The notes under the pieces are model-generated. The model saw only the letters and a list, made by a program, of their open reading frames with translations, was not told the origin of the DNA and ran no database searches. Positions 35,117-47,375 of a DNA stretch of 64,000 nucleotides are shown one piece after another. A program made the position numbers and the translations under genes. Numbering within the stretch: the first letter of the stretch is position 1; every line of letters starts with the position of its first letter. This DNA is from Piezodorus guildinii (taxonomy: Eukaryota > Arthropoda > Insecta > Hemiptera > Pentatomidae): positions 167,020,366 to 167,084,365 of the forward strand of contig CM041295.1 in assembly GCA_023052935.1 (NCBI GenBank), given 5' to 3'.

Positions 35117-35985
35117 TTGTATTAGTTGGAAATAAATAGCAAAAATGTGAATAACTATGTCTTAGTCACTTACTTTGAACATTTGAACTTGTTAAGGTTT
35201 TCAAAAATGAAGTAGTGCGCGGAATATTTTAACTGAGAAAGGGTTTCTTCGAGAATTTAGGTGTCTTCAACACAATTCAAAATCCGACTAATTTAATTAA
35301 ACTACATAATAGTATTTTATAGGTTGAAGTGTAAATGCTGAAGTATGCGTTTGAATGGTAGCCCAAAATGTAGGCAGGATGGTTGTTTTAAGGGAAATAT
35401 TAGTGACCGTTATTATAGAATAATTTTTTTTGGAGGCATAAATTGCACACCACAAATATATATGTGTTATATATATTATTATTATTATTATTATTTATAT
35501 ACATATATTATATTATGGTCATAAATAATAAAAATATATATTTAGAGAAAGAATAGTCATTGATCAAGGATGAAAGTTTTTTTTTCATAATTTTTTTTGT
35601 ATGATTAGCTCGTAAAGTAAATGAATTTTATAAATGACAACGTACTTCAGGATTTTTTTATATCTTCCTCAGAATAATAGCCTATAGTCTATATTAAAGC
35701 TGTAGCCAATATTGGAAGTAATCTTCTGCTGCCGTAAAGTGTGTTGGAACGAATCCAGAACTTGATAATTTCGCAAAACAGGAATGATCCGATTCCCTGG
35801 AGAAGGAAATAGTCCTCCAGCAGGCCTGGAAATAGGATTCATGAAAAACGGTCTCCATTTTCTCCTTATATTCTTCGACAGACTTTTTTGTACTCTTATG
35901 TCTTCGGGATCTCTATTTCTTCTACACCTATCGGTAACGATCGCATGGAAGATTTTTTTTTAGGTGTAAACATTTTACTTTGATC
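35117..35985. other. Unidentified 0.87-kb insertion in the RLE LINE
   Basis: Interrupts the LINE between RHFQHN and NNVAKIYH. It holds no gene I recognise, only AT-rich DNA, a short (ATT)n tract (35475-35500) and many stops. The limits are inferred from the resumption of the LINE reading. Confidence 0.4.
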
Positions 35986-36112
35986 CCATTTAACAATGTT
36001 GCCAAAATATACCACTTAGGTTTAAGCAGAGCTCTAGGATTGTTGGGTGATGAAGAGATATCCTATTATCGGTATACCCCAGAGAAACTAATCGAAAATA
36101 AAGAGGTAAAAG

Positions 36113-37250
36113 GGGTCATCTCAATCCCATAGCCTATATGCTATTTATCTTAACGACCTCCCTCTCCATATTAATCACTCTAAATACCACCTGTATGCTG
36201 ACAATTTTCAAATATACCTTTTCTTCCCACCTTCTGACCTGTTACAAGCCACAAAAAGATTACAAGAGGATTTCGACCTAATAAGTCACTGGGCTGTAGT
36301 CAATAAGTTGAAACTAAATGTTCAAAAATCAAAAGCAATTGTAATAGGATCACATTAACTCCTGAAAACTGTTCTCATATCCCGACCCGGTACCCTGTTC
36401 CTAAATGGTGATTCCATAAAATTCTACCCGACTGTCAGGAATCTGGGAGTAACCTTTGATCAAACCTTATCATTCAAAAACCATATTTCCGTAATTTCCC
36501 ATTGTACATTTTCCACCTTAAAGTGACTGAACACCCTTTGTCGCCTATTCCCGTATGAAACTTGGAAACTCCTCATTACCTCTTTATTATTCTCTCACTT
36601 CGACTATTGCTGTACAGTATACGGTGGTGTTTCTGGTGATCTAGAGGTAAAAATAAAACGATTAATCAATAGCTTTGTTCGATTTATCTTCCCACACCAA
36701 TGCCTCCGTATTTTATGGGGAGTTGAGGTGGCTTTACCCTTCAAATCGTTTATCATTTATTCGCAAGTATTTCCTGGCATCATTCCTTCACCAAATTATC
36801 CAATCCCCCAGTCCATCGTATATTTTTAACTTCCTACAATTCAAATCCCCTGTCCATTCCTGTTATACATGCTCTTGGCCTTCAGATTTATACACTATGG
36901 CCCACCGTTCTGCACATTTCGACAGATCATTTCTAATCCGATCTTCAACTCTATGGAATTCTATTCCTCTTTCTATCTGTTAATCCAACTCTCTTCCTAC
37001 CTCCAAATCCCACTTTTTTATTCATCTCCTAACCACCCAGTCATAACAGAATTGTTAATAAGGCTCTATTTCATTTTATTTTCTACTTATTTGCCTATGT
37101 CTGTTCTCTATTAGTTTTAGTTAATTTGTTTATGTTGGTTTAATAACTCTAAGACTCTGAACTGCCCATTTCAAATATATATATATATATATATATATAA
37201 TGTTAATTTTATTCTAAAGAGACTAGTCCCAGGATAATAAAAAATTTATT
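36113..37250 (+). mobile_element. 5'-truncated CR1/Jockey-like LINE inserted in the RLE LINE
   Basis: Flanked by the 6-bp duplication TAAAAG (36107-36112, 37251-37256). Plus-strand reading gives YAIYLNDLPLHINHSKYHLY, the catalytic box as YADN rather than YADD, ISHWAVVNKLKLNVQKSK, VRNLGVTFDQTLSFKNHI, LFSHFDYCCTVYGG and a C-terminus HFDRSFLIRSSTLWNSIPLS. It ends with GACTAGTCCCAGGATAATAA and an A/T-rich tail. The same 3' end is at 47376-47963. Frameshifts make it inactive. Confidence 0.8.
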
Positions 37251-37699
37251 TAAAAGTTTACTGGGATGAACAAATTATCCAGACCAAAGAGTGCTGCATA
37301 ATCGTCCTGATATTTTTGTGTTACATAAAACCAATAAAATGGCCAGAATCATTGATGTAGCTGTCCCAATCACTCTAATCTGTTGAGCACTCGTGCCGAA
37401 AAAATCAGAAAATACCAAGAACTTTCTATAAAACTAAAATCACTTTACCTCCTGGAAAAATCAATAGTGACTCCAATAATTCTTCCTATGAATTGTCTAA
37501 TTCCGAGAAGCACAAAGGAGAGCACGGAAGAGCTTGGTCTAGACCTAAAGAATTTAAAATTAACACAGACAGCAGTTTTCCTGTATACCTGCAGAATTGT
37601 TTGAAGAATTTAAAATAAGTAAAATCATCTACTTTCCCTTGACGTTCCCCCCCCCCCCCCAGGATATAGATGCAGCTCCAGTTGTCTGAGAGGAAGAAA

Positions 37700-38240
37700 A
37701 TAATTAAATTAAATAATATTTGTTTTATTTATTCTGGTCCATCTCTTTGGAATAATACAAAAGAAAACAAAAGTGGGCTTTAGTGTCTTCTGAGTATGAT
37801 CTTGGCCTAATCAACTCATTACACGGCCGTTGGCCAAGAAACAGAATGAATCTCAATATGTATTGAGCCCAAGTATCTTCATGGGTTTTTGAGGTACAGG
37901 TTTTTCTTTTTTCTTATGTTTTTAAATCTGTTAATGCTAAATTTACAGTTAACATTTTTACGAGCCTGTACAGTTTTAATGATTGATATTTCCTAATTTA
38001 ATACAATAATACCTGAATGATTTTTTTTTAAATATGTACTTGGTTTTCGGTTCTAATTACGTTTTTTTTTAAACTAGATCCACATTTCAATCCACTTTTA
38101 TTTTTAATGTTATAGTAGGTTATAGGAATTGTTTATTAGTTTTTTTTTTTTGTTTTTTTTAGGGTTTAATTCTGTATTGTGAAAATTCCAACATTTTTAT
38201 CGAACAAGAGCATTTCAACTCGTTATTATTTTAGTAATTT
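37700..38240 (-). repeat. Dispersed repeat, inverted relative to 49850-50640
   Basis: About 500 bp containing TTTGGAATAATACAAAAG and a GGCCAAGAAACAG-like block that recurs in reverse orientation at about 50300-50620. A shorter related piece is at 34205-34345. No coding capacity seen; perhaps the 3' part of an unidentified retroelement. Confidence 0.5.
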
Positions 38241-38689
38241 ATTTGATAATGATATCAATTATTATATTAGGTTTTTAAGGGTTTTTTCTGATTATGCTTT
38301 TTGTACTAAATATGTTATTGTCCATGCACATTTCAACAAATCATTACTTTAAATACTTCATTTGATATAGAGATCGTTTATTAGAGGTGTTTTCTCTTGC
38401 CAATTATTATTTTTAGATAAGGCAGGGCATACACAGTACGTTTGTTTTCCTTCTGATCATGACCTTTGTAATTTATTAATTTACTTTATTCATATTAGTC
38501 TCTTTTGTATTTTTTCTTTCATGTTTTTAGAATCTTCCATCCTAATTATTTTTTGTCAAGTGAGTTTTTAATGATCACAGGGGAATAAAATTACTTTTGT
38601 GTATTACAAAAATATTACTATTTAATTTTGTGATTTTCCTTAAGAAGACCCTTTGGCTACATGGTATGGTTTCTTAAGATTCCTCACCA

Positions 38690-38845
38690 CGATTCTTGAT
38701 GATAAGCTAAAGGGTAGGATCATCACTCCCTACACCTATTTTTGTGAGCGGCAACTAGAAAAGTTCTCCAAGGACTGAGATTCAAACTCAAAGCCTTTAG
38801 CGTGATGGACTAGCATGCTAGCCACATAGCCACGGGTTCTTCCTA
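38690..38845 (-). repeat. tRNA-derived SINE, family A, copy 2
   Basis: The body GGATCATCACTCCCTACACC (plus strand) and the tRNA-like head at 38775-38840 match the copies at 1-165 and 45255-45460. B-box-like sequence on the minus strand is GTTTGAATCTC. Confidence 0.6.
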
Positions 38846-39583
38846 AATAATAATTAAAAACATAAATAATCAAAATGTTAATGTATACAGATTTGACGGT
38901 AAAAGGAAAATTTAATTATTACTTAATTAAAAAAAAATAAATAAATAAATAAACACTTGGATAAATTTTTTTTCTGTTAAGAACTAACAGAAGGACTGTA
39001 TCTCTTCAGGATTGTTAGGAAAGTGATTGAACAGGAAGTAATAAATAGAAAGAATTAAATAGACAAGATTAAAAGGTCAGAAGGGCGTTAGAGTTACGGA
39101 TGTGAGAAGAAACAGAATTCTATATGTAAAAGGATTGGATAATGAAAGATCTATCAAAACCTGCGGTTCAATGGGGGTATAATAAGCAAATCAGTACGAA
39201 ATGCACGAGTGTCGCTGGAAGGGATTGAGGATTTGAACTGAAGGAGATCTGAGGTGTAGGATGCTGCCGTCCATCAGATAGATCAGATAATTTTGTAAAG
39301 AAAGAAAACCAGGAAGCAGTCGCAACAGTAGGAACAACAAATGGGTGAATTTTAGGGAGGAGACAAGAAGCCAACAGGTTTCAAAAGGAAAGAAGGGACA
39401 AAGAGATTTTAGAGTGAAAAAGGAAAGGAGTGATGGGAGATGTCAAAAATATATTTTTTCCATGAGAGGGTATGTATATTTTTCAAATGTAGGAAATGTA
39501 ATAGTGACCACTAGAAATCCTATAGTGATTCATTATAGGTGGAATAGTCAGGAATCAGTCATTTTTGAAAAGTTTTTAATTTT

Positions 39584-39623
39584 GCCAACGTTTCGGCTCA
39601 AGCTTGTGAGCCATCATCAGGGC
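39584..39623 (-). ncRNA. Hammerhead ribozyme motif, intact core
   Basis: Minus strand: GCC-CTGATGA-GGCTC/GAGCC hairpin-GAAAC-GTT-GGC. Divergent partner of the motif at 39688-39727. Confidence 0.75.
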
Positions 39624-39687
39624 ATTACTGAGCCATGTCCAAGCATAAACTGACCAAGCAGTTTATGCTTGGACATGGCTCAGTAAT

Positions 39688-39727
39688 GCCCTGATGATGG
39701 CTCACAAGCTTGAGCCGAAACGTTGGC
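39688..39727 (+). ncRNA. Hammerhead ribozyme motif, intact core
   Basis: The plus-strand twin of 39584-39623 with the same 40 bases. Any transcript through the palindrome in either direction would contain one sense motif. Confidence 0.75.
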
Positions 39728-40723
39728 AAAATTAAAAACTTTTCAAAAATGACTGATTCCTGACTATTCCACCTATAATAGTTTCTACAGTCGACTATAC
39801 ACCCTCAATATAGTGATTCATTGTCAGAATATGAGTATAAAGGGTTTTTAATTAAGTGGCTGGAATATTGACCCTTTAAATGTGTAATAAAAAACATTTG
39901 TAATCAAGAAATAGTAAATATTAGGGGTATTCACTATGTTTTCTATAGCATGTTTTTTGTGCTATTTTGCTAAACCGTTGAATTTCTACAGTAGCATGCT
40001 ACAGGCTGTGCTATAGTGCTATTGGCTGCCATTTTATCTATAGCTTTGATTTATAAAAACCTAAACCTTGCAACATGTCTCTGTGTTTTTAATGATTTTT
40101 TTATTTCCTCAAATTCACCAAGATGTTAACAAAACAGAATAAGGAATAAAGATAAGAAAAATAGTTTAAATGAAGACATTAAACTTTTTTTTGCAAGAAA
40201 ATGATAGAAAACGAAGACAAAATTGAGGTTAGTAATTTTTTACTTGAAGTCAATAAACATTTTATACGACAATTAATTGAGTATCTTGCACTACTTGAGT
40301 TATTTTAAACAAAATTAGGATAGTAAACCCTGATAATGTGAGATAAGGAGACATTTTTTTTCTTATTTCGGTATACCTTGTGTATTTGTCGTTTTTATAA
40401 TTAGTACACCAATATCATTTTTTTACTCATGAGCTTATGAGAAAAATTGACGAATCAATGATAATATTTCCTTTTTAGAATAGTAATACAAAAATTAGTA
40501 ATATTTAATTTAAAAACTTTATTAATTAATTCGATCTATCCAGATAAATTTATCTGTAGTGCGAGGTAACCTCAAATTACAATTTCTTTCAGTAATCAAA
40601 CTAATTTTATGTTATAGTTATAGAAACCTTCAGCGCAAATTTTTTTGTAAAAAAATGGTAGAAGAGGGAGGAACCCACCCTGATGGAATTGTAACTTAAA
40701 AATCTGGTGCCGGCAACATACGA

Positions 40724-41597
40724 CTTTCACTTACCTCTGTTTTCAAAATTGATTAAAGAATTTTCAAGTACAGTAAGAGATAAAAATGATTGAAACCATT
40801 AAAGAATTAATTAAATGGAATTTCTATAGAAACATGTGTTCTATTAAAAAATCTATTATATTATTATCTAAAATAATCAGTTAGTTTTATCGGATTTTCA
40901 TCACTCTCAAATTACTTTTAAAAGCTTGTGTATAAGATAATATTTTTTATAAAATCTTTAGCTTTCAAATGGTATATCATACATATATATTACTGTTCTT
41001 ATGTTTAAAAACAAAAAATTGCATTAAAAAAAAAAAAAGTTTTCAGTTTTCTCCTTTATTTGTTTTTCAAATTCGCACTTATATATTTAGCTGTTATCTA
41101 TCAATGCTAACAAGAAAATATGTTTATTTTTATAGAATGTACAAAATTAAAGGTACTTTAGAGGAAGAAAATTTAAATTATCGTCATTTAAGCACTGTCA
41201 GACTATTTTAATCAGAATGATACCTACATGATGTTAAAGCCTATTAAATTTTACATTGATATAGCGAGTTTAATCAAAATCATCGGAAACCGTTTTCGAG
41301 AAAATCGAAAAAAGGTGCAAAATGCATGGTAAGAAGTTGCTCTTCTGGTAAGCTCATTTTAATGTAAAAGGTTTTGTAACGTCTTGGGCGTATATTTGTC
41401 TTAAATATGAAATTTCAGTTTCATAGGACTTACCGTTTCCGCCCGGGAGTTACCACACACACACACACACCTTTTTGCGGGACTTGGTTATTTAGACTCA
41501 GGGGACCCTAAAATGTGTATTTCCGTTGAAAACTGGAATACAAAATTTTCACGATCGCAATACTTTCCCTTACTATATATAGTAAGTGAAAGTAAAA
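40724..41597. repeat. Dispersed repeat with short inverted ends, copy 1
   Basis: Begins CGACTTTCACTTACC and ends with TAAGTGAAAGT. Near its right end it shares with 51711-52382 the blocks CGGGACTTGGTTATTT and ATCGCAATACTTTCCCTTAC. Probably a non-autonomous DNA element; no transposase. Confidence 0.6.
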
Positions 41598-41599
41598 AG

Positions 41600-43470
41600 G
41601 TTAAAACTAGAAAAACGAAATAAAAAATATAAATTGTCCATAAAATACAACCTTAATAATTGAGCAATATTTTTGTTTTGTATTCTTGTAATAATTACGT
41701 ATTTATTTACTATCAAGGTTTGATTGTCTCCCTGTATTTTTATTTCATAATAAAATTTCTAAGCTCTTAGTAAAGGCGATAATAATTATTAGGTCAGAAA
41801 ATAAATTCTCTTAGCCACTGAAAGTTTCTTTTAAAATAAATAATTTTCTCTTCTTTAAGAGGCTGATAGAGAACAATGATGTATTGTTTTGTGAATTTTA
41901 TCGACATCTTCATAGGGAGGGATGGTTTATAATTATTTCAACAAGAATAAAATCATTTAAACGAGAATGAAAAAAAAAAAAAAAAAAAAAAAAAAGACTA
42001 ATATATGAAAATAACGATTGCATAAGTTAGAAATATGGTGGCCAATAGCACTATAGCACTCTCCTGTAGCATAGGCTGAGGTCTGCTACTCAGAGTTGCT
42101 ATTGGTATTGCTGGCCCAGTGCCACATCAAACTATAATTCTTTCATTTCACTGGAAACTCCTCCAGATGGAAAATCTGTGATTCCAGCGGTGTGTTGCTG
42201 GCGTGTCGATTAATTGAACTAAGCTACCACCACTTTTTAAGGAAGGTTTTGCTAGGTTTTAATCCTATGTACACTAGATATTAATTTCTTTAAGTTAATT
42301 TGTTTCTGAGTGTCTGGTGTTTTGAACAATTTAAAAACAAGTGAAATCAGGGATGGTTAGGGATGCCTCATCACTTTTGTCTATTCTCTCATTGGTCATA
42401 AGAGAAGATGCATATTTCTCATAATATAAGATACAAAACAACAAAGAGATGAACATGAACTTCAGTGTAAGCTGCAAAGATTGATATAACAGAAGTATGA
42501 AGATGAACTAGTACTCCAATGGAACAGGGGAATAAAGATTTTTGTTTTTTAAAGAGCATTTAATGAGGATAGAATAATCTCTTTGTTAAGCGAATAGAAC
42601 AAAATTTAATTAATAACTTATTTTAACCAGTTTGGCCTAAACTTATCACAGTGTTTTATTTTAATAGTTCTGTTGTTTATAATTATAAAATTAATATGAA
42701 TTTACTTATTTTATATCACATATGCATTGACCTAAATATTAATTTGTAAATGGTAACTCAAAAATATATACTCTGACTGCCCATAAGAAACAATCGCAGT
42801 AAATTTAAAATTAATAATTGAACAGAATTTGTAAGTCCTTTTTCATTTTACGTTTCATCTTGTATAGTGATTCACTTATTTAAAACCAACTACTTTATGT
42901 TAAATGTAAAATGATGAGTCTTACCTTCATTTATAATAGATTCAATAAAACACAAGTTTGGACTCAGTTACTAGATTCTATGTGTTCTACGTGATGTAAT
43001 ATTAGTGTACAATAGTGTGAAGTTATCTTTAATAGTGTTTAAATTATTATTTTATACAAATAAAGAAATTTTAATCCTTCGTTTGTTTTTAAATTTCCTA
43101 TTTCTATCAATTTATCCTATATTAATAATTATAAAACTGGTTTAGTACAAATTTAAAAAAAAAACATTTAAGGCTCAAATACTATCACTAGGTTATCGTT
43201 GTCTTGTGTTAAGATTTACACATAATTACAGCCAACCTCTCTTTAAGTTATTACTTTTGTGTCACAAATGTAAATGACATAAACATCATCAAATACATGT
43301 CTCATGCTGGATAAATTAGGTCAAGTACTGATTCAATTAAAAAAAAAAAAAGGGTATTTATTTATTATTACAGAACTTCATAAAGAGTTTACAAATGCAT
43401 CTAAAATAATTATAGTATTTACAGGTCTAAGATTTCATAAACCTCCTGTTATGATAAACTTCCTGTTCCT
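41600..43470. other. Intron 2 sequence without a recognised gene
   Basis: AT-rich DNA with a 28-base poly-A run near 41970 and the inverted subterminal block near 42040. Nothing else recognised. Confidence 0.3.
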
Positions 43471-43471
43471 A

Positions 43472-43690
43472 AGATTTCATCATCAGGGCGCATGGTGGGA
43501 GAATGGAAACTAGGTACTGAGGTATCTTTTTGTTGTTCCCATGTTCTTTTTCAGTACCTGATGACTCACAAAGGGGGTCGAAACGTTGGCAAACAATAAA
43601 TAGTTGAAACTATTTCGCTGTTTCATTTAATGACCGCAACCCGGACTAATTCCTTGCAGTAATTCTCAACGGTCAACTAATTACATCCAC
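43472..43690 (+). repeat. Decayed hammerhead-element fragment
   Basis: A reversed CATCATCAGGGC at 43480 and, at 43558-43590, CTGATGA, a poor stem II, then GGTCGAAACGTTGGC. The flank from GCAAACAATAAATAGTTG to CGGTCAACTAATTACATCC matches the right arm of copy 2 (32246-32345). Stem II no longer pairs well, so the ribozyme is probably lost. Confidence 0.6.
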
Positions 43691-45254
43691 AATTAATAAA
43701 TAATATTAAACATTTACTAGAACAGAAATGAAAATGCAAGTAACAATAATCTACTTTTCTTAATAATAAATTGAATGTTTAAAGAGTAATTAATATTTAT
43801 TTGTTAAATTAAAATTTATATTTTAATGGATATTCAAAGTTATAATTACAGAGCCATTTTAATCTGTTGGTTTGGAATGATATCAAAAACAAAAAGGGTC
43901 TCCTATTTCTTCATGTTCACATTCATTTTCACTGGGCCAAAAAGGATATTTACCTTCTTTTTTTTTTTTCCATAATTGTTTAAAATACACGTCTAGTGAC
44001 TTTATTAATTGTCTCTCCATCAATAAAACCAAGCAACTGGAAATTTTAGAATGAACACTTGGTCGTCTTTAATATACTATTAAATGGTGAATGAAATTAA
44101 CTTGAAAGAGTGCTTTAAACAAAATGTCATATAAATTTGATATTACTGAATTGTACATATCTTTACATTTTAATATAGAGAAAATTCGAAAGGTAAAGAA
44201 GACCTAAAGCATAATATTATCTACACAGCCTTCTATAATCTCAATCTTTTCTTCTACAAAATCACAATTTAAAAGTTCTACTGAGCTATATGCCTGATAA
44301 CCATATGCCAATAACTTTTAGGCATAAGTGAAATAAACTATTGAAAATAAGCAAATAGAAGGTTAACACTACTTATAAGTTATCAACCAACAGGTTACAA
44401 ACAAATGAGATTACAAAAATAAAATAAGGTCTTCCGACTGCGCTTTCGTACTACATGTTGAAGGCGGACAAGTTAGACTGGAGAAATATACTAGGTATAT
44501 TTCTTATACAATTAAATTACTAAGTATATTTGTATATTCTTTATACAAACGTATAAAGTGGCCAAATACCACCTGTAGGTAGCAAGCTAGTCTCTTTAGC
44601 AATATACAATAGACTTATAATTGGGTTATCGTGAATGATGGAACTTTGCTATCATGCTACTTGTCAAATAGCACAAAAAATTGCAATAGCAAACGTAGTG
44701 AGTACCCCTATTAGATAAATTGAATTTTGTTAAATGAAATAACTAAACAATTGTCCCCCAATGGGTCGGCAGAATGAAGAAATAACTCCAATGGAAAGAA
44801 GGAACTTTCAATCTAAGAATGTCAAAATTAGATTAATTAAAGATGAGATATACAACGTCAAATCAAAGTCTAATTTCATGGCTCAATCAAACATTGAGAC
44901 CGTTTGGAACAAAAATAAATATTTTTCTTTTGATTTTTTGTGTCAGATATTAGAATCAAGCACCATTTTTTTAATTAAAAAAAAATCTATAGTGATAGTT
45001 AACTCAATAATTTATGAATTTTTTAAAATGATTTTGACTAAAATGAAATTATTTTATATGTATGTGTTCTTCTCTGTTTTAAACTCTTGGCACAGTATGT
45101 TTTTAGTCCCAGTAAGTACCGTTTTCGATTTTAGCGACACACATAGTTGATTAAGAGATCCAAAAAAGTTCATTTTTTTCAAAAATTAATAAAAAAAAAG
45201 GCCTATAGGCCTAGGCAGAGTCATCTGCTGGGAAATACACTCGCGTTTCTCAAT
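43691..45254. other. Intron 2 sequence without a recognised gene
   Basis: AT-rich. An open stretch of 129 codons at 44761-45150 has low-complexity composition and no recognisable motif; I do not call it a gene. Confidence 0.3.
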
Positions 45255-45460
45255 ATTTTATAAGGTGGGATCATCACTCCCTGCTCCTATTTTTGTGAGT
45301 AGCCACCAGTTAGCTGACAAGTTTCACATACCCGGTGGAGAGACTGTATGTGAATCCCAATTTAAAATATGCTTATATAAGTCCCTCAGAAACTGGGATT
45401 CAAACTCACAACCTTTGGCATGGGAGACTAGCACGCTAGCCACTCAGACATAGGCTCCTG
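45255..45460 (-). repeat. tRNA-derived SINE, family A, copy 3
   Basis: The longest copy. Minus-strand tRNA-like head at 45390-45455 (GTGGCTAGCGTGCTAGTCTC, then GTTTGAATCCC as B-box), followed by a body ending with GGAGTGATGATCCCACC. Confidence 0.65.
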
Positions 45461-46172
45461 ATGTATTATACTCATAGCAAAATCTAACTGGATATTTTGC
45501 AGGCCAAATATTTATCAGTTATTCTTTGAAGCTACTTTTTTTTTTTTTTTTTTTAATTATAACAATTACATTTATAATTTTTAGCTTGGTGTTTCATTAA
45601 AATATTTATTTATCAAATTCATAGTCATTGTCAAAAAAATTAACAATACTTTATGATAAAGTCTATAAAATTCTAAAATATATGGTGTACGAATACTTTT
45701 TTTTAATAATTAAATTATTTGTTTATTTAACTTTATGGTTCACTGTTTGAATGCTAAATTTGACTGGTACATAACAGTTACTTAGAACCAATGGAAAACT
45801 CAAGAATAGTGAAAATGGGCTAATTATTATGAAAAATTTCAGATGATTAGTTTTTACAGAAAACAACTAAAGGCAAAATATGTAAATCAAATTTGGAACA
45901 AAAGAGAAATTAAAAAGCAGTATAATACTTTGGTAGAATTATAGATCTCCCAGTAACTTAAAAAAATATATTGGGGAAAAAGTAGTTTTATTGGTAGAAT
46001 CAATCATTTTCGGTGAAGAGTCATGCTCACTTTCATCACTAGTTGAACGATAGAAGTTTTAACAAGAATTTATTATTATATTTTAAGAAAATAAGGAAAC
46101 TTTAATTTAGAACACAGGTATAATCTTAAAATAAAAAAAGTATTATACCAATAAATAAGGAATTAAACTTAC

Positions 46173-46258
46173 TAATTCTATACCATCAATAAAGGGTGTA
46201 TCGGGCCAGTCAACTTCAGGAAATCTTTGTATTATGAGTCCTCGACTGTAACCACTTC
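46173..46258 (-). CDS. Sbf: Sbf coding exon 2
   Basis: 86 nt. With the single base from exon 1 it begins with an Arg codon and ends in phase 0, residues 19-47. The acceptor is TTTTGCAG at 46259-46266 and the donor GTAAGT starts at 46172. It encodes [20 protein letters not shown] then PFIDGIEL, the conserved link between the first uDENN strand and the FCQP block of exon 3. Confidence 0.95.
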
Positions 46259-46332
46259 CTGCAAAATTACAGCAGATTAATTAGGTAATGATAAGCTAGA
46301 TTATAGAATATAATAAAGGAAATCTGAGTTCA

Positions 46333-46456
<124 letters not shown>

Positions 46457-47375
46457 CATATATACAATATAAAATATAAAATTTGATTGGATTAACATAA
46501 TTATTTATCCGATTACCCAACTATTTTTTTAACTAAAAGAATCTACACCTTATACTATTTTTTTTTTTTTTTGCTTTAATAACTATAGTTTTGGTTTATC
46601 AGTTACAATTGTTTAGGTAAATTTTATTTTTTTAACTTTAAGTCAGCCTGAACTGTATTTATTTGTTTTGTTTTCTTTAATTCATCAAGACCAAGATCAT
46701 TTTATCAAATTTCTTAAGCATCTATTTTTTATATCATGAGAAGCTCAGAAATAATGCAAAAGGGCCAAGTGGAATAAGCATGTGAAATCTGCCCCCAGGT
46801 GTATCAGAACCAAATTTATACCATTGAGTCACACCTATGAGAAACAACCTTTTGCAAATGTTTAGCCCCTTAAGCCTTATGGGAGGGAAGTTACGGAGGG
46901 GGAAAGAGAAAAAAAAAAATGTTTTCTCCTGAACAGCTCAACCACTTTCACTCCATTTTCGCAAAAAAAAATTATACGTAAGGGATTTTAAAAAATAGTT
47001 TCAAAAAATATTTTTTCCACGAAAATATTAGTAAAAAATTTTTTGAAGCTTTTATAAAATATTTTTTAGGTTGATGGTTTGGTACACCTCCAAATTTTTG
47101 CTACTTTATTTCATTAGAGGGTCCTCCGTAATATATAAATATTTTTTAAATTTTATTGCAAGCGTACCCCAAGGTAAAAAATAAAAGAATCAATTTTTTC
47201 TCCTGAACAGATCAACTGACAAAAAAAAAATATATATTTTTTTTTTCGAACACATGAGTCAAATTTTTATTTTTTATTTTTAAAAACAATTTTTAGGTTA
47301 TGCTGGATTGGTACACAGTTTTTTAGAATAGAATTTTTTGTTACTTTATTTAATTTGAGAAGGGTCCTGTACAAT

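Larger units (their letters stand above)
34490..37620 (+). pseudogene. LINE with restriction-like endonuclease end, split by two insertions
   Basis: 34490-35116: plus-strand pieces MDEEFTALNLKDPMLRVIK, WLRMGQLFGETGPSI and a CCHC finger CRICFQSHESIQHVTNGC followed by YLMRHFQHN. Reading resumes near 35985 as NNVAKIYHLGLSRALGLLG, then YYRYTPEKLIENKEVK up to 36112, and again at 37257 as YWDEQIIQT, HNRPDIFVLHKTNKMA and IIDVAVPI, with C-terminus ELGLDLKNLKLTQTAVFLYT. A finger followed by PD and D about 13-15 residues later fits restriction-like endonuclease LINEs (R2/NeSL-type order). The RT itself is absent. The tail near 37515-37600 is shared with the SINE at 52385-52641. Confidence 0.65.
39535..39808. 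mobile_element. Palindromic hammerhead element, copy 3, complete with 14-bp target duplication
   Basis: 274 bp flanked by perfect TATAGTGATTCATT repeats (39521-39534, 39809-39822). Two arms of about 115 bp (39537-39652 and 39659-39775) are near-perfect inverse copies around the spacer ACCAAG, each holding a complete hammerhead core. The right end adds a short single-copy stretch ending ACCCTCAATA. This is the best preserved copy and shows that the unit moves as a whole. No ORF. Confidence 0.8.
39924..44708. mobile_element. Possible 4.8-kb TIR element related to a 142-bp MITE
   Basis: The left end GGGGTATTCACTATGTTTTC and the inverse right end GGGGTACTCACTACGTTTGC are each next to TA and are similar over about 50 bp. 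They match the MITE at 48307-48448. An inverted subterminal block (GTGCTATAGTGCTATTGGC) lies near 40010 and 42040. No transposase was recognised inside, so this may also be two independent fragments. Confidence 0.4.

Noticed and set aside
44761..45150. 129-codon ORF on the plus strand
   Set aside because: Low-complexity lysine/phenylalanine composition typical of AT-rich DNA, with no motif, no neighbours and no splice context.
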